NCBI RefSeq assembly: GCF_003050925.1
Contig: NZ_QAOV01000021.1
Span: 1 to 64,000, forward strand
Source: Pseudomonas sp. GV085
Lineage (GTDB): Bacteria; Pseudomonadota; Gammaproteobacteria; Pseudomonadales; Pseudomonadaceae
Reading direction: 5' to 3'
DNA: 64,000 nucleotides
A program made the translations under genes and the position numbers. Shown in pieces: positions 41,869 to 50,923 of this stretch. Numbering within the stretch: the first letter of the stretch is position 1; every line of letters starts with the position of its first letter. The notes under the pieces are model-generated. The model was given only the letters and a program-made list of their open reading frames with translations. It did no database searches and was not told the DNA's origin.

Positions 41869-42330
41869 TCAATGACTCAACTCCCGCACCTCGGCATGCG
41901 GCACCATTTTCAGAAACTCGGGCATGTCCATGCGCACCAGATTGACGTGGTTGCCGGCCTCCAGATAGATGTCTTTCTGCCGGGTCAGCAGCGGATCGAT
42001 CACCACCTCCAACCCATAGGACTCACCCAGCGCCGGTACGGCGCCGCGTTCGCAATCGTCGAACAGATGCGCCAGGTTGCTTTCGCGAGACACCTGCCAC
42101 TCACCGCTACTGCGGACTTTGCTCAGGTCAAGGTGACGGCTGGCGGGCAGCACGGCCATCAGGTAATGCCCATGGTGATCGTCGAGGATCACCGATTTTG
42201 CCACCCGTTCGGCAGGAATACCTGCGACCCGTGCCGTTTCGAGGCTGCTGGCCGAGTGTGGGTGGCTGACGATGTCGTAGTTGCATTGAGCCTTTTCCAG
42301 GCTTCGCTGCACGGTTCTTGCCATACGCAT
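41869..42330 (-). CDS. YbaK/aminoacyl-tRNA deacylase-domain protein
   Basis: This 153-residue protein is a stand-alone YbaK/ProX-type editing domain (ASSLETARVAGIPAERVAKSVIL, then HYLMAVLPASRHLDL and CERGAVPALGESYG). Family members hydrolyse mischarged tRNAs such as Cys- or Ala-tRNA(Pro). The specificity here is not predicted. The start at 42330 has GAGG 6 bases upstream; a longer frame reaching 42483 lacks support. It is divergent from the NfeD gene. Confidence 0.85.
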   Translation of the reverse strand: MRMARTVQRSLEKAQCNYDIVSHPHSASSLETARVAGIPAERVAKSVILDDHHGHYLMAVLPASRHLDLSKVRSSGEWQVSRESNLAHLFDDCERGAVPALGESYGLEVVIDPLLTRQKDIYLEAGNHVNLVRMDMPEFLKMVPHAEVRELSH

Positions 42331-42528
42331 GATGCACCTCGGTGTCCGCAACAATCGCTGGCGGACGCTGGTTAACAATTCTTTCGGTACTGAAAGTCTA
42401 GGCCCGATGACGTGTTCCGGCGGGAAATCCGCCCATCGGATGTCGACGACAATTGAGCAAAATTCATACCGGCCAAGGCTCAACTAAACTGTGTTCAGAG
42501 CCACCCCAAGACTCTCTCGGAGGGTCAA

Positions 42529-43062
42529 GTGAACACGCGCTGTTGTGCCATTGCGCTGCTGTTGGCGTTGAGCGGATCGACCTGGGCCGCCGACACGGTT
42601 GTATTGCTGGTGCCCAACCCCCTCGGGATCTGGCTGATCACCTTCGGCCTCGCGTTTCTGATCGCTGAGGCGGCACTGCCCAATTACGGTGTGATCGGCC
42701 TGGGCGGCATCGTGATGTTCGTGATCGGTGCGGTGATTCTGTCCAATACCGAAGTGCCCGTGCCGTTGATGATCGGCCTGGCAGTGGTCAGCGCTCTGCT
42801 GCTGATCTACCTGGTGCTTCACGCCCTGAAAACCCGGCCGCGCCACACCGTCAGCGGTGATGCCGGGCTGGTCGGCAGCGAAACGCCGGTCACGTCAGTG
42901 CAGCTCGGCAACGCCTATGGCGGCTGGGTTCATCTGCAAGGAGAACGATGGCAAGTGCTCAGCGCGACGCCACTGCAACCCGGACAACGGGTACGGGTGG
43001 TGGGGCGCAAGGGTTTGCTGCTGCAAGTGGCCGCGGCTGACGCGGCGCCGGGTGGAGAATAG
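42529..43062 (+). CDS. NfeD-like membrane protein
   Basis: This 177-residue protein has a signal-like N-terminus, three hydrophobic segments (about 24-98) and a C-terminal OB-fold-like NfeD domain (about 115-170, GLVGSETPVTSVQLGNAYGGW). It uses a GTG start with AGGG 4-6 bases upstream. NfeD proteins pair with stomatin/SPFH proteins; the slipin gene follows after two bases, so the two work together in membrane organisation. The truncated short form lacks the protease domain of long NfeD (ClpP-like) proteins. Confidence 0.88.
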   Translation: MNTRCCAIALLLALSGSTWAADTVVLLVPNPLGIWLITFGLAFLIAEAALPNYGVIGLGGIVMFVIGAVILSNTEVPVPLMIGLAVVSALLLIYLVLHALKTRPRHTVSGDAGLVGSETPVTSVQLGNAYGGWVHLQGERWQVLSATPLQPGQRVRVVGRKGLLLQVAAADAAPGGE

Positions 43063-43064
43063 TC

Positions 43065-43823
43065 ATGGGTTTGCAATTGGGTCTTGTCGCGCTCCTGCTG
43101 TTGCTCATCGCACTGGCGGGATCGACGTTTCGCATCCTGCGCGAATACGAGCGCGGCGTGGTGTTCCAGCTCGGGCGCTTCTGGCAGGTCAAGGGCCCTG
43201 GTCTGATCCTGCTGATTCCGGTGGTCCAGCAAATGGTCAGGGTCGATTTGCGCACCGTGGTGCTGGACGTTCCGCCGCAAGACGTGATCACACGCGACAA
43301 CGTGTCGGTCAAGGTCAACGCGGTGCTGTATTTCCGCGTGCTCGATCCGCAAAAGGCAATCATCCAGGTTGAAGACTTTCTGATGGCCACCAGCCAATTG
43401 GCGCAAACCACGCTGCGGGCGGTGCTGGGTAAACACGAACTGGACGAACTGCTGGCCGAACGCGAACGGTTGAACCTGGACATCCAGCAAGTACTCGACG
43501 CCCAGACCGACGCTTGGGGCATCAAGGTTGCCAACGTCGAGATCAAACACGTGGACCTCAACGAATCGATGATCCGCGCCATCGCCAAGCAGGCCGAAGC
43601 AGAACGGGAGCGGCGAGCCAAGGTGATCCACGCCGAAGGCGAATTGCAGGCCTCGGAAAAACTCATGCAGGCCGCCGAAATGCTTGGCCGCCAACCGGGT
43701 GCCATGCAGCTGCGCTACATGCAGACCCTGAGTTCGATTGCCGGCGACAAGAGCTCGACCATCGTCTTTCCACTGCCGATCGAGTTGCTCAAGGGCATGG
43801 CGGACTTGTCATCGAAACCCTGA
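43065..43823 (+). CDS. Slipin (stomatin/SPFH-family) membrane protein
   Basis: This 252-residue protein has an N-terminal helix (about 4-22), the SPFH/band-7 domain (RILREYERGVVFQLGRF through DLNESMIRAIAKQAEAERERR) and a short C-terminal coiled coil rich in Ala, Glu and Gln (AEGELQASEKLMQAAEML). Slipins form membrane scaffolds with their NfeD partner encoded just upstream (2-nt gap). It ends 18 nt before the stop of the convergent glycosyltransferase gene. Confidence 0.92.
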   Translation: MGLQLGLVALLLLLIALAGSTFRILREYERGVVFQLGRFWQVKGPGLILLIPVVQQMVRVDLRTVVLDVPPQDVITRDNVSVKVNAVLYFRVLDPQKAIIQVEDFLMATSQLAQTTLRAVLGKHELDELLAERERLNLDIQQVLDAQTDAWGIKVANVEIKHVDLNESMIRAIAKQAEAERERRAKVIHAEGELQASEKLMQAAEMLGRQPGAMQLRYMQTLSSIAGDKSSTIVFPLPIELLKGMADLSSKP

Positions 43824-43841
43824 AGGTTGCGATGACGCCAC

Positions 43842-45425
43842 TCATTGCCCGGTATTGCCGGACAGGTACAACCTCGCGGCAACACCACCGGCTTTCATTT
43901 GACGAGCGATCTGCCATTGCGCCGGCAACGGTGCAAACTCGTCAGGTACGTCGGCGGTACCGATCAGCCAGATTCGCCCCGTGCCCTTGGGCAGGTCGCT
44001 CAAGTGTTCCAGATACACGTCTGGCGTCGTCAAGGTACCGAAACCATAGTCGTTCGGCCGGCTCGAAGTGCCATCGGCCCGTGGCGGGGTGTACAGCAGG
44101 GGCTGGGTATTGGTGCGGTTGTAGTAGACGTAACTCAAGTACCAGAGCATGTCACTGGTGACGATCCGGTCCCCCGACTGAAAATGCAGGTTAACGTCTT
44201 CCACCAGGACATTGACCTGATCATGGACGTCCACCGTCGCGTTGTTTTTCAGGCCCACCAGTTCAACACCGACAAACAGCACCAGCACCGTCAAGGCCAG
44301 CACCCGGGAACCGGAGTACAGGCGGTCGATTGCCAATGCCGCCAACAGCGGCAGGCCAAGGGCATACGCGGTGAGGTAGCGCTCGATGAATATCGGCGAA
44401 AAATAGGACACCGCAAACACCAGCAGCATCGGGACAAAGGTGTAGACCGCGAGCAACGCACTGCCGCGGGACACGCTTCGATCACGTGCCAGCGCCACCC
44501 ACACCAACACAGGCAGGGCCAGCGGCAAGGCGATAAATACCAGCGAGGGCAGGGTTTCGCCGTCGTCTTGGGTCAGTATCGTCCAGACCATCGACGGTAA
44601 AGAATCCAGGCTGACGGGCAACTCCCAGCCGACATCGCCATTGGCCTTGAGTTGATCCACGTGTCGTAGCAGGTCGACAAACCCCGGCAGCCAAGGCAGA
44701 TAGAGCGCCACGATAGCCACATTGGCCAGCCACCAGTCACCCCGCTGGATGTGCCGCAGGCGATGCCCCGGCTGCACACGGATGATCCCCAGGTACAGCC
44801 AATGGCACAGCACGCAAAGGGCCGTGAAGTAATGGGTGTAAAACGCCGCGCTCATCAGCACGACGTAGATCACCAGGTAGCGCCGACGCTGGGGCCTGCG
44901 GATCCAGTACACCAGCGCAATGGTTGCCCCCAGCAACCACAGCCCCAGCAGCGAATACATTCTCACTTCCTGGCTATACCGCACAGCCGTGGGAAGCAGG
45001 GCCAACAGGAAACCGGCCAGTATCGCGGCACGGCAGGTGGCGAGCCGATCGACCAGCCACACACCGAGTCCGACCGAGGCAATCCCCGGCAGGGCGCTGA
45101 GACAGCGGATTGAAAAGATGCCGTCGCCAAACATCGCGATCCAGCCGTGCAGCAACATGAAGTACAGCGGCGGGTGGACGTCGTAGGCAGCATGCAACCA
45201 GATATCAGGTATCGAATAACGGGCCAGCAGCAGGCTGGAACCCTCGTCGCCCCAAATCGCGGCGGCAGTGAGATCGTAAAAGCGCACCAGCGCGGCCAAC
45301 ACCAGAATCGGCACCAGCCAATGCTCCCGAGTCCAGCGGATCAATGGTTGCGCACACCTGGCGAAACCAGGATTGGCGTGCGGTCCCTGAGTGTCGCCCA
45401 TTGGCGTTTCTCTGCGCGCCTCCAT
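43842..45425 (-). CDS. GT39-like membrane glycosyltransferase
   Basis: This 527-residue multi-pass protein has about ten to twelve hydrophobic segments and the acidic signature after the first helix (AAIWGDEGSSLLLARYS) typical of the ArnT/PMT-like GT-C glycosyltransferases, followed by a second loop motif (DVHPPLYFMLLHGW). The donor is probably a lipid-linked sugar; the acceptor is unknown. The C-terminal part is soluble. The start at 45425 has AAGGGG about five bases upstream. It is a solitary gene. The acceptor may be a glycoprotein or a lipid. Confidence 0.82.
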   Translation of the reverse strand: MEARRETPMGDTQGPHANPGFARCAQPLIRWTREHWLVPILVLAALVRFYDLTAAAIWGDEGSSLLLARYSIPDIWLHAAYDVHPPLYFMLLHGWIAMFGDGIFSIRCLSALPGIASVGLGVWLVDRLATCRAAILAGFLLALLPTAVRYSQEVRMYSLLGLWLLGATIALVYWIRRPQRRRYLVIYVVLMSAAFYTHYFTALCVLCHWLYLGIIRVQPGHRLRHIQRGDWWLANVAIVALYLPWLPGFVDLLRHVDQLKANGDVGWELPVSLDSLPSMVWTILTQDDGETLPSLVFIALPLALPVLVWVALARDRSVSRGSALLAVYTFVPMLLVFAVSYFSPIFIERYLTAYALGLPLLAALAIDRLYSGSRVLALTVLVLFVGVELVGLKNNATVDVHDQVNVLVEDVNLHFQSGDRIVTSDMLWYLSYVYYNRTNTQPLLYTPPRADGTSSRPNDYGFGTLTTPDVYLEHLSDLPKGTGRIWLIGTADVPDEFAPLPAQWQIARQMKAGGVAARLYLSGNTGQ

Positions 45426-45542
45426 TGCCTCCCCTTGCGACGTTGAGTGAAGAGCCAGATTGTTTGCGTATCACTTTAGCCCTTCAAGCCGAGTAACGTC
45501 GATGCTGACCCGGTAATGGAGCGATGGCCGGCGGTGGCACCG

Positions 45543-47090
45543 TCAGCGCAGCGTCGTCTGCGCCACGGGATACACCGACTCCCAACCGCCACCCAACGCC
45601 TTGTACAACCCGACGGCCGCCAGCGACACGCCGGTCGAACTCTCGACCCACTGCTCCTGCGTCGCCAGCAACGCCCCTTGCACGGTGAGTACGCTGACGA
45701 AATCCACCACGCCCTCGACGTACTGCTGTTGCGCGGTGTCCAGAGCAATGCGGTTCTGGCGCACGGCTTCGGCCAGGCTGTCGCGACGCAACTGGCTGGC
45801 GTTGTAGGCGGTCAGTTGGTCATCGATTTCATGCCAGGCGCGCAGCACGGTTTGCTGATAGGCGATAGCGGCTTCCTGTTGTTGTGCTTCACGTAATTCG
45901 AGCACACCGCGCAAGCGGCCGCCGTCGAACAACGGCAAGCTCAATTGCGGACCGATCCCGAACGAGCGCGAACCCCAGGAGCCGAAATCGCTCAGTTGCA
46001 TGGCCTGGGAACCGATGTTCCCCGACAGGGTGATGCGCGGATAGAAATCGCCCTTGGCCACGCCAATGCTGGCCGTGGCGGCATGCAGCCGTGCTTCGGC
46101 CTGGCGAATGTCCGGCCTGCGCTCAGCCAGTTGCGAGGGCAAGCCAATGGCGACCTGACGCGGAGTCTGTGGCACCGGTGCGTCTGTGGATAACTCCGCC
46201 GCCAATGCCTGGGGCGGTTCGCCCATCAACAGACTCAAGGCGTTGATCAGTTGCCACTGGCGCTGCTCCAGTGTGGGCAGGCGCGATTCGATGGCCGCTA
46301 CCTGCGCGGCGGCTTCGGCGACATCCAGATCCGTCGCGACGCCGTCGGCCAGGCGCAGTTGCGAGAGCTTCAGGCTATGACGGGCGACGTCGAGATTCTG
46401 TTCGGTGACGAGCCGGGTGTTCTGCACGCCGCGTAGTTGAATGTAGTCCTGGGCGGTTTCGGCCAGCACCGACAGCAGCACACCGCGTCGGTCGTTCTCG
46501 GCGACTTCCAGGTTGGCGTCGGCCGCTTCGGTTTCCCGCCGCACGCGCCCCCAGAAATCCAGCTCCCAGGAGGCGGAAAAGCCGGCATCCCACAGGTTGA
46601 AGGCAGATTGGCCGTTGTGCCCTGACGGGTCGTTCAGGCCTTCACCACTGTTACGGTTGCGTCCGTAACGGCCGCTGGCGGCCGTGTTGGGGTAGCGCTC
46701 GGCGGTGATGACCTGACGCACTGCGCGACTTTGCTGCAAGCGGCTGCTGGCCAGCTTCAGATCGAGGTTGTCGGTCAGGGCGCGCTGGCTCAGGGCCGAG
46801 AGTTTCGGGTCGTGGAACACCTCCCACCAGCGCTCGGCCATTGTTTCGGCGACGGCCTGGCTGGCGGCTGCCTTTGATGGTTTCGACCATTCGGTGATTT
46901 CGGTGGCTTCGGGCTTTTTGAAATCGGGGCCGACGGTGCATGCGCTGAGACTCATGATGAGCAAGGCACTGAAGGTGAGTGGCTGCCACTGCCCTCTTCG
47001 CGAGCAAGCCCGCTCCCACAGGGGAATGCGGTCAACTGTGGGAGCGGGCTTGCTCGCGAAGGCGTCAGCACGATCAACGAAAATCTTCAT
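45543..47090 (-). CDS. Outer-membrane efflux lipoprotein with a REP pair inside its signal-peptide region
   Basis: This 515-residue TolC-like protein ends the EmrB-EmrA-OMF operon; its start overlaps the adaptor's stop by four bases (ATGA). The lipobox is LSLSAC (Cys at residue 51), an unusually late site: about 50 residues precede it instead of 15-20. Codons about 10-34 are formed by an in-frame REP pair (46993-47062), so the early peptide reads SKPAPTVDRI and WERACSRRG. A charged SRRG and hydrophobic LTFSALLIMSLSA stretch remain before the Cys, so export may still work. No other in-frame start with a full signal peptide exists downstream. Mature domains look complete. Confidence 0.85.
   Translation of the reverse strand: MKIFVDRADAFASKPAPTVDRIPLWERACSRRGQWQPLTFSALLIMSLSACTVGPDFKKPEATEITEWSKPSKAAASQAVAETMAERWWEVFHDPKLSALSQRALTDNLDLKLASSRLQQSRAVRQVITAERYPNTAASGRYGRNRNSGEGLNDPSGHNGQSAFNLWDAGFSASWELDFWGRVRRETEAADANLEVAENDRRGVLLSVLAETAQDYIQLRGVQNTRLVTEQNLDVARHSLKLSQLRLADGVATDLDVAEAAAQVAAIESRLPTLEQRQWQLINALSLLMGEPPQALAAELSTDAPVPQTPRQVAIGLPSQLAERRPDIRQAEARLHAATASIGVAKGDFYPRITLSGNIGSQAMQLSDFGSWGSRSFGIGPQLSLPLFDGGRLRGVLELREAQQQEAAIAYQQTVLRAWHEIDDQLTAYNASQLRRDSLAEAVRQNRIALDTAQQQYVEGVVDFVSVLTVQGALLATQEQWVESSTGVSLAAVGLYKALGGGWESVYPVAQTTLR
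46993..47062. repeat. REP pair inserted inside a coding region
   Basis: Inverted GGGAGCGGGCTTGCTCGCGA-type copies lie entirely within codons of the OMF gene. Elsewhere in the window REP pairs are intergenic. The frame stays open across both arms and the 12-15 nt loop. Confidence 0.93.
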
Positions 47091-48151
47091 CGCTGAACAA
47101 CCTCCTTCTCCTTGGCGGTAGCCGTATCAATACTCGCCTCCACCGACATCCCCACCCGCAAGCGCTCGGCCAGCGACTGCCCCGGCTCCAGCACGATCTT
47201 CACCGGAATCCGCTGCACCACCTTGGTGAAGTTGCCGGTGGCGTTGTCCGGTTTGACTGCGGCGAACGTCACCCCGGTGGCCGGTGCAATGCTTTCGACA
47301 CGACCGTTCAATGCCGCACCGCCCAGGCTGTCGACGCGCACTTGCACAGCCTGCCCAGGCTGCACATCCGTCAATTGGGTTTCCTGGAAATTGGCCATCA
47401 CATAAGCCTGCGCCAGCGGCACCACTGCGAGGATTTTGCTGCCCGGAGTGACGTAGGCACCGACCCGCACCGCGCGTTCGCCGACCATGCCGTCCTGAGG
47501 CGCGACGATCCGCGTGTAAGACAACTCGTAGCTGGCCATTTCCAGCTTCGCTTGCGCCCGCTTCAGCCCCCCTTCGGCGGCATCGCGCTGAGCCGCGAGG
47601 ATATCCACCTGCTTGCGTTCCGCCGCCAGCACTGCCGTGGCGTTGGCCAGCCGTGCGGACGCCTGGTCGATGCGCGTTTGCGCCTGTTGCGCATTTTGCA
47701 CCGTGCCGGCGCCCACCCCGGCGAGGTGGTTGTAGCGATTCAATTCATGCTCGGCAAAGGCCATTTCCGCCTTGGCCGAAACCACCGAGGATTGCGCCTG
47801 GGCAATCACCGACGCCTGGCGCTCCAGGGTCGCCCGGGCATTTTGCAGTTGCGCCCTGGCCACCAGCGTTTCGGCATCGGCGGCCTCGGCGGCGGCGCGT
47901 AGATCCCGGTCATCGATCAGCGCCAGCAACTGCCCGGCCTTGACCTGCTGGTTGTCCTCGACCAGCACTTGCTTGATAAACCCGGCGACCCGCGGCACGA
48001 CCAGGGTGAAATCCGCCGAGACATAAGCATCGTTGGTGTTCTGCTGAGTACGCTTGCCGAACAGGCCGGGCATCGTCAGGTACAGCAATACGCCAACGGC
48101 CAACGCGGCGACCACGGCCACCGCGACTTTCTGCTTTGCTTGAGTGTTCAT
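47087..48151 (-). CDS. EmrA-like membrane-fusion protein
   Basis: This 354-residue adaptor has an N-terminal helix (about 9-27), the motif NDAYVSADFTLVVPRVAGFI, a long coiled-coil arm (about 90-180), the second lipoyl half (TRIVAPQDGMVGERAV) and a barrel domain ending in a charged tail. It links the DHA2 pump encoded upstream to the OMF encoded downstream. The start at 48151 has AGAAGG about 5 bases upstream and lies 26 nt after the pump stop. Confidence 0.92.
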   Translation of the reverse strand: MNTQAKQKVAVAVVAALAVGVLLYLTMPGLFGKRTQQNTNDAYVSADFTLVVPRVAGFIKQVLVEDNQQVKAGQLLALIDDRDLRAAAEAADAETLVARAQLQNARATLERQASVIAQAQSSVVSAKAEMAFAEHELNRYNHLAGVGAGTVQNAQQAQTRIDQASARLANATAVLAAERKQVDILAAQRDAAEGGLKRAQAKLEMASYELSYTRIVAPQDGMVGERAVRVGAYVTPGSKILAVVPLAQAYVMANFQETQLTDVQPGQAVQVRVDSLGGAALNGRVESIAPATGVTFAAVKPDNATGNFTKVVQRIPVKIVLEPGQSLAERLRVGMSVEASIDTATAKEKEVVQR

Positions 48152-48177
48152 AAAAACCTTCTGTATCAGTGGAGCAT

Positions 48178-49710
48178 TCAGGTCGGTGCACGCGGCGGAT
48201 AGATCCGCGTCGGCAGCCAGAAAATCAGCAGGATCAAGGTCACAGCGATACCGGCCATGCACAGGTAAAGATCAGAGGAAGTGAGCACCACCGCTTGCTC
48301 ATGCAGACGATGAGCGAGGCTTGCGCTGTCGCGCTCGGCCAGCGGCGAGTTGCCGAGGCGATCGACCAGCATGGTCGAGTGAAAATGCAGACGTGCCGTG
48401 GTCAGCGCTTCGATCACACCGGTAGCGATGACCGCCGAAAGGCCTTTGACGGTGTTGAACCAGGCCGATGCGAATGGCCCTTGCATCGGGTTGATGCTGC
48501 CGGTGGACAGCATCAGCAGCGGCAACACCGCCATGGGCTGGCCGAAAATCTGCAGCCATTGCAGCACATAGAAATCGTCGCGAATCCACGCGGACGTCAG
48601 TTGCGAACCGCCGACGCACGACAGCGCCAGCATGCTCAGGCCAAGGCCCAACACCCAGCGGCAATCGACCCAGCGAAAGTTGCACAGCGCCGCCACCAAC
48701 GGCAGCGCAATCAATTGCGGCAGCGCCGCCAGCAGCATGATCGGCGCGGTCTGCACCGGACGATAACCCTGGACCTGCGCCAGGTAGCTGGACGGGATAA
48801 TGATCACCGCCTGCAACACCACCAGCACGCCCGCCAGGGTCAGCAGGGCGAAAGACAGGTTACGGATGCCGAGCATCTGCATCTTGAAAAACGGCATCGG
48901 CTGCGACCATTCGCCGGTCAAGAACAGCACCAGCAGCAACAGCCCGCCGCCGAGCAATCCGCAGATCAGGTTCGACTCGAACCAGTCCAGGCGATTGCCC
49001 TGCAAGATGCCGATCACCAGCATGCAGATGGCGGGAAAACCCAGCAACACACCGCGCCAGTTGAAGGACTTGAAGCGTTCCAGACGCAGCGGGTCCCGGG
49101 GTAAGCCATACGCCACCGCGGCCATGGCAATCAGGCACGGCGCGATGATTTGCCAGAAGGTCCATTGCCAGCCGACATATTCGGTCCACAACCCGGCCAA
49201 TGGCGTGCCCAGGCCAGGGCCGAACGTCGCCGTCAGGGCATAACCGGCCAGGCCATACAACTTCACATTGGCCGGCAAAAACCGCAGGGCCACGGTCATC
49301 AACATGGGCGGCAATGCGCCACCCGCCAGGCCTTGCAAGGTGCGCAGCAACAACAGGCTTTCGTAATTCGGGGCGAACGGGCACAACACACCCAACAGGG
49401 TGAACAGGCCGATGGCCCACAGGGTGAAACGCCGCAACGAGAACGTCACCGCACACCACGGCGCGAAGGCCATGGCCGCCACGGAAGTCGCGGTGTAACA
49501 GGCGACCAGCCAGGTGCCTTCGTCGTAGCCGATGGCCAACGCACCGCGGATGTCGGCCAGGGCGACTTTGGTCACCATCTCGTTCAGGCCCGACACCAGC
49601 ACCGCCAGCAGCACGCCCACCAGGCCGATGATGATTCGCGGACCGAAGACCTGTGGTGAAGCTGTCGGGCCGGTCGCGGCGATGGGGGCCGGGGCCGTGA
49701 GGGAAGTCAT
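48178..49710 (-). CDS. DHA2-family MFS drug exporter (EmrB-like)
   Basis: This protein of about 510 residues has 14 predicted membrane segments and the DHA2 motif region (GALAIGYDEGTWLVACYTATSV). The upstream TTG frame start is rejected in favour of the ATG at 49710, which has GGAG ten bases upstream. It should use proton force to pump drugs into the EmrA-OMF channel encoded downstream. A LysR gene is upstream on the same strand, but separated by a REP pair and its own stop. Confidence 0.92.
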   Translation of the reverse strand: MTSLTAPAPIAATGPTASPQVFGPRIIIGLVGVLLAVLVSGLNEMVTKVALADIRGALAIGYDEGTWLVACYTATSVAAMAFAPWCAVTFSLRRFTLWAIGLFTLLGVLCPFAPNYESLLLLRTLQGLAGGALPPMLMTVALRFLPANVKLYGLAGYALTATFGPGLGTPLAGLWTEYVGWQWTFWQIIAPCLIAMAAVAYGLPRDPLRLERFKSFNWRGVLLGFPAICMLVIGILQGNRLDWFESNLICGLLGGGLLLLVLFLTGEWSQPMPFFKMQMLGIRNLSFALLTLAGVLVVLQAVIIIPSSYLAQVQGYRPVQTAPIMLLAALPQLIALPLVAALCNFRWVDCRWVLGLGLSMLALSCVGGSQLTSAWIRDDFYVLQWLQIFGQPMAVLPLLMLSTGSINPMQGPFASAWFNTVKGLSAVIATGVIEALTTARLHFHSTMLVDRLGNSPLAERDSASLAHRLHEQAVVLTSSDLYLCMAGIAVTLILLIFWLPTRIYPPRAPT

Positions 49711-49828
49711 GTATTGCAAGCTCCGGCGTGGAAAGACCGAAGCATTCTAGGAAGCGTGATGCCTGACGAAAATCAACTTATTGGCAGGTTATAAGTGTGC
49801 CAGACGCAACGATACAACCCCCTGCCCC

Positions 49829-49929
49829 TGTAGGAGCGAGCTTGCTCGCGATGGACGCCAACGATAACGCGTGCTGACTGATTGATCGTGTCGTTCAGAC
49901 GTTTTTCGCGAGCAAGCTCGCTCCTACAG
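49829..49929. repeat. REP pair (BIME) between LysR gene and EmrB-like gene
   Basis: Inverted copies of the GGAGCGAGCTTGCTCGCGA variant lie in the 240-nt gap. The rest of the gap has no recognised gene; it probably holds the promoter of the emrB-like operon. Confidence 0.9.
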
Positions 49930-49950
49930 GGGGGGGAAATTGCGTTCACC

Positions 49951-50871
49951 TCAGTCCGGCTGTGCAGCCAGCCAGGTTTCATCGCAGCAGGATTTCAGCG
50001 TTTCGCGCAGCCAGCGATGTGCCGGGTCCTTGTCGAAGCGCGGGTGCCAGGCTTGGGTCAGCATCAAGGTCGGCAACGGGATGGGCAGGTCGAACGAGCG
50101 TAGCTTCAACCCCAGCCGCCGCACACTCAGCAAGGCCTCCTTGGGCACCGGCAGTATCAGGTCGGAATCGGGCAAGGCGAACATCGCCGCATGAAAACTG
50201 GGCGCGATCACCGCCACCCGCCGCTCCAGCCCCAGGGCATTGAGCGCGGTATCGATGGGCCCACGGGCAATGCCACGCCGGGACATGCTGATATGGGAAT
50301 AACCGGCATAGCGCTCTGCCGTGATCTCTTCGTCCAACAGCGGGTGATCCTCACGCACCAGGCCGACGAAGTGGGTGGAAAACAGGTTCTGGACTTTCAC
50401 TTCCGGCGTCAGCGGACGGGTGTTACTGATGCTCAGATCGATCCGCCCTTCGCGCAACGCCTCATCATCGCCATCGCCTTCGGGTACGAAACGCAATTCA
50501 CAGTGCGGTGCCTGTCGGTCAAGGGTGTCGAACAGTTTGCCGCCGTAGACGCCGACAAAAAAGTCGTTGGCCCGAATACTGAAACGCCGCCGCAACGAAC
50601 TCAGTTCCACCGCATCAGCCGAGCGAAACAGCAACCCGGCCTGCTCCACCACACTGCGCACTTGCTCGCGCAATTCCAGCGCCTTGGGGGTCGGCACCAG
50701 GCCACGCCCGGCACGCACCAAAATCGGATCGCCAATGGCTTCGCGGATGCGCGTCAACGTCCGGCTCATTGCCGCCGGACTCAGGCTCATCCGCCGCGCG
50801 GCGCCCACCACACTGCCCTCGTCGAGCAAGGCGTCGAGGGCGACCAACAGGTTCAAGTCTGGCAATTGCAT
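49951..50871 (-). CDS. LysR-family regulator
   Basis: This 306-residue regulator has the N-terminal winged helix-turn-helix (MQLPDLNLLVALDALLDEGS and AARRMSLSPAAMSRTLTRIRE) and a LysR effector domain. The pattern (LNLLVALDALL) is of the NodD/PcaQ-like type. The start at 50871 is preferred over the upstream GTG at 50880. It lies 52 nt downstream of the second sulfonate-type ABC operon and 240 nt upstream of the efflux operon, all on the minus strand. Its target could be either; the REP favours the efflux operon being separate. Confidence 0.87.
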   Translation of the reverse strand: MQLPDLNLLVALDALLDEGSVVGAARRMSLSPAAMSRTLTRIREAIGDPILVRAGRGLVPTPKALELREQVRSVVEQAGLLFRSADAVELSSLRRRFSIRANDFFVGVYGGKLFDTLDRQAPHCELRFVPEGDGDDEALREGRIDLSISNTRPLTPEVKVQNLFSTHFVGLVREDHPLLDEEITAERYAGYSHISMSRRGIARGPIDTALNALGLERRVAVIAPSFHAAMFALPDSDLILPVPKEALLSVRRLGLKLRSFDLPIPLPTLMLTQAWHPRFDKDPAHRWLRETLKSCCDETWLAAQPD

Positions 50872-50923
50872 TGCGAGCACTCGTGTCTGATCAGGGTTGA
50901 TTCAGACGCAATGCTAGCAAACA

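Noticed and set aside
41821..42375. A plus-strand frame of 184 codons over the REP and YbaK-like gene
   Set aside because: It starts inside a REP arm and is antisense to the YbaK-like gene, which has clear family motifs.
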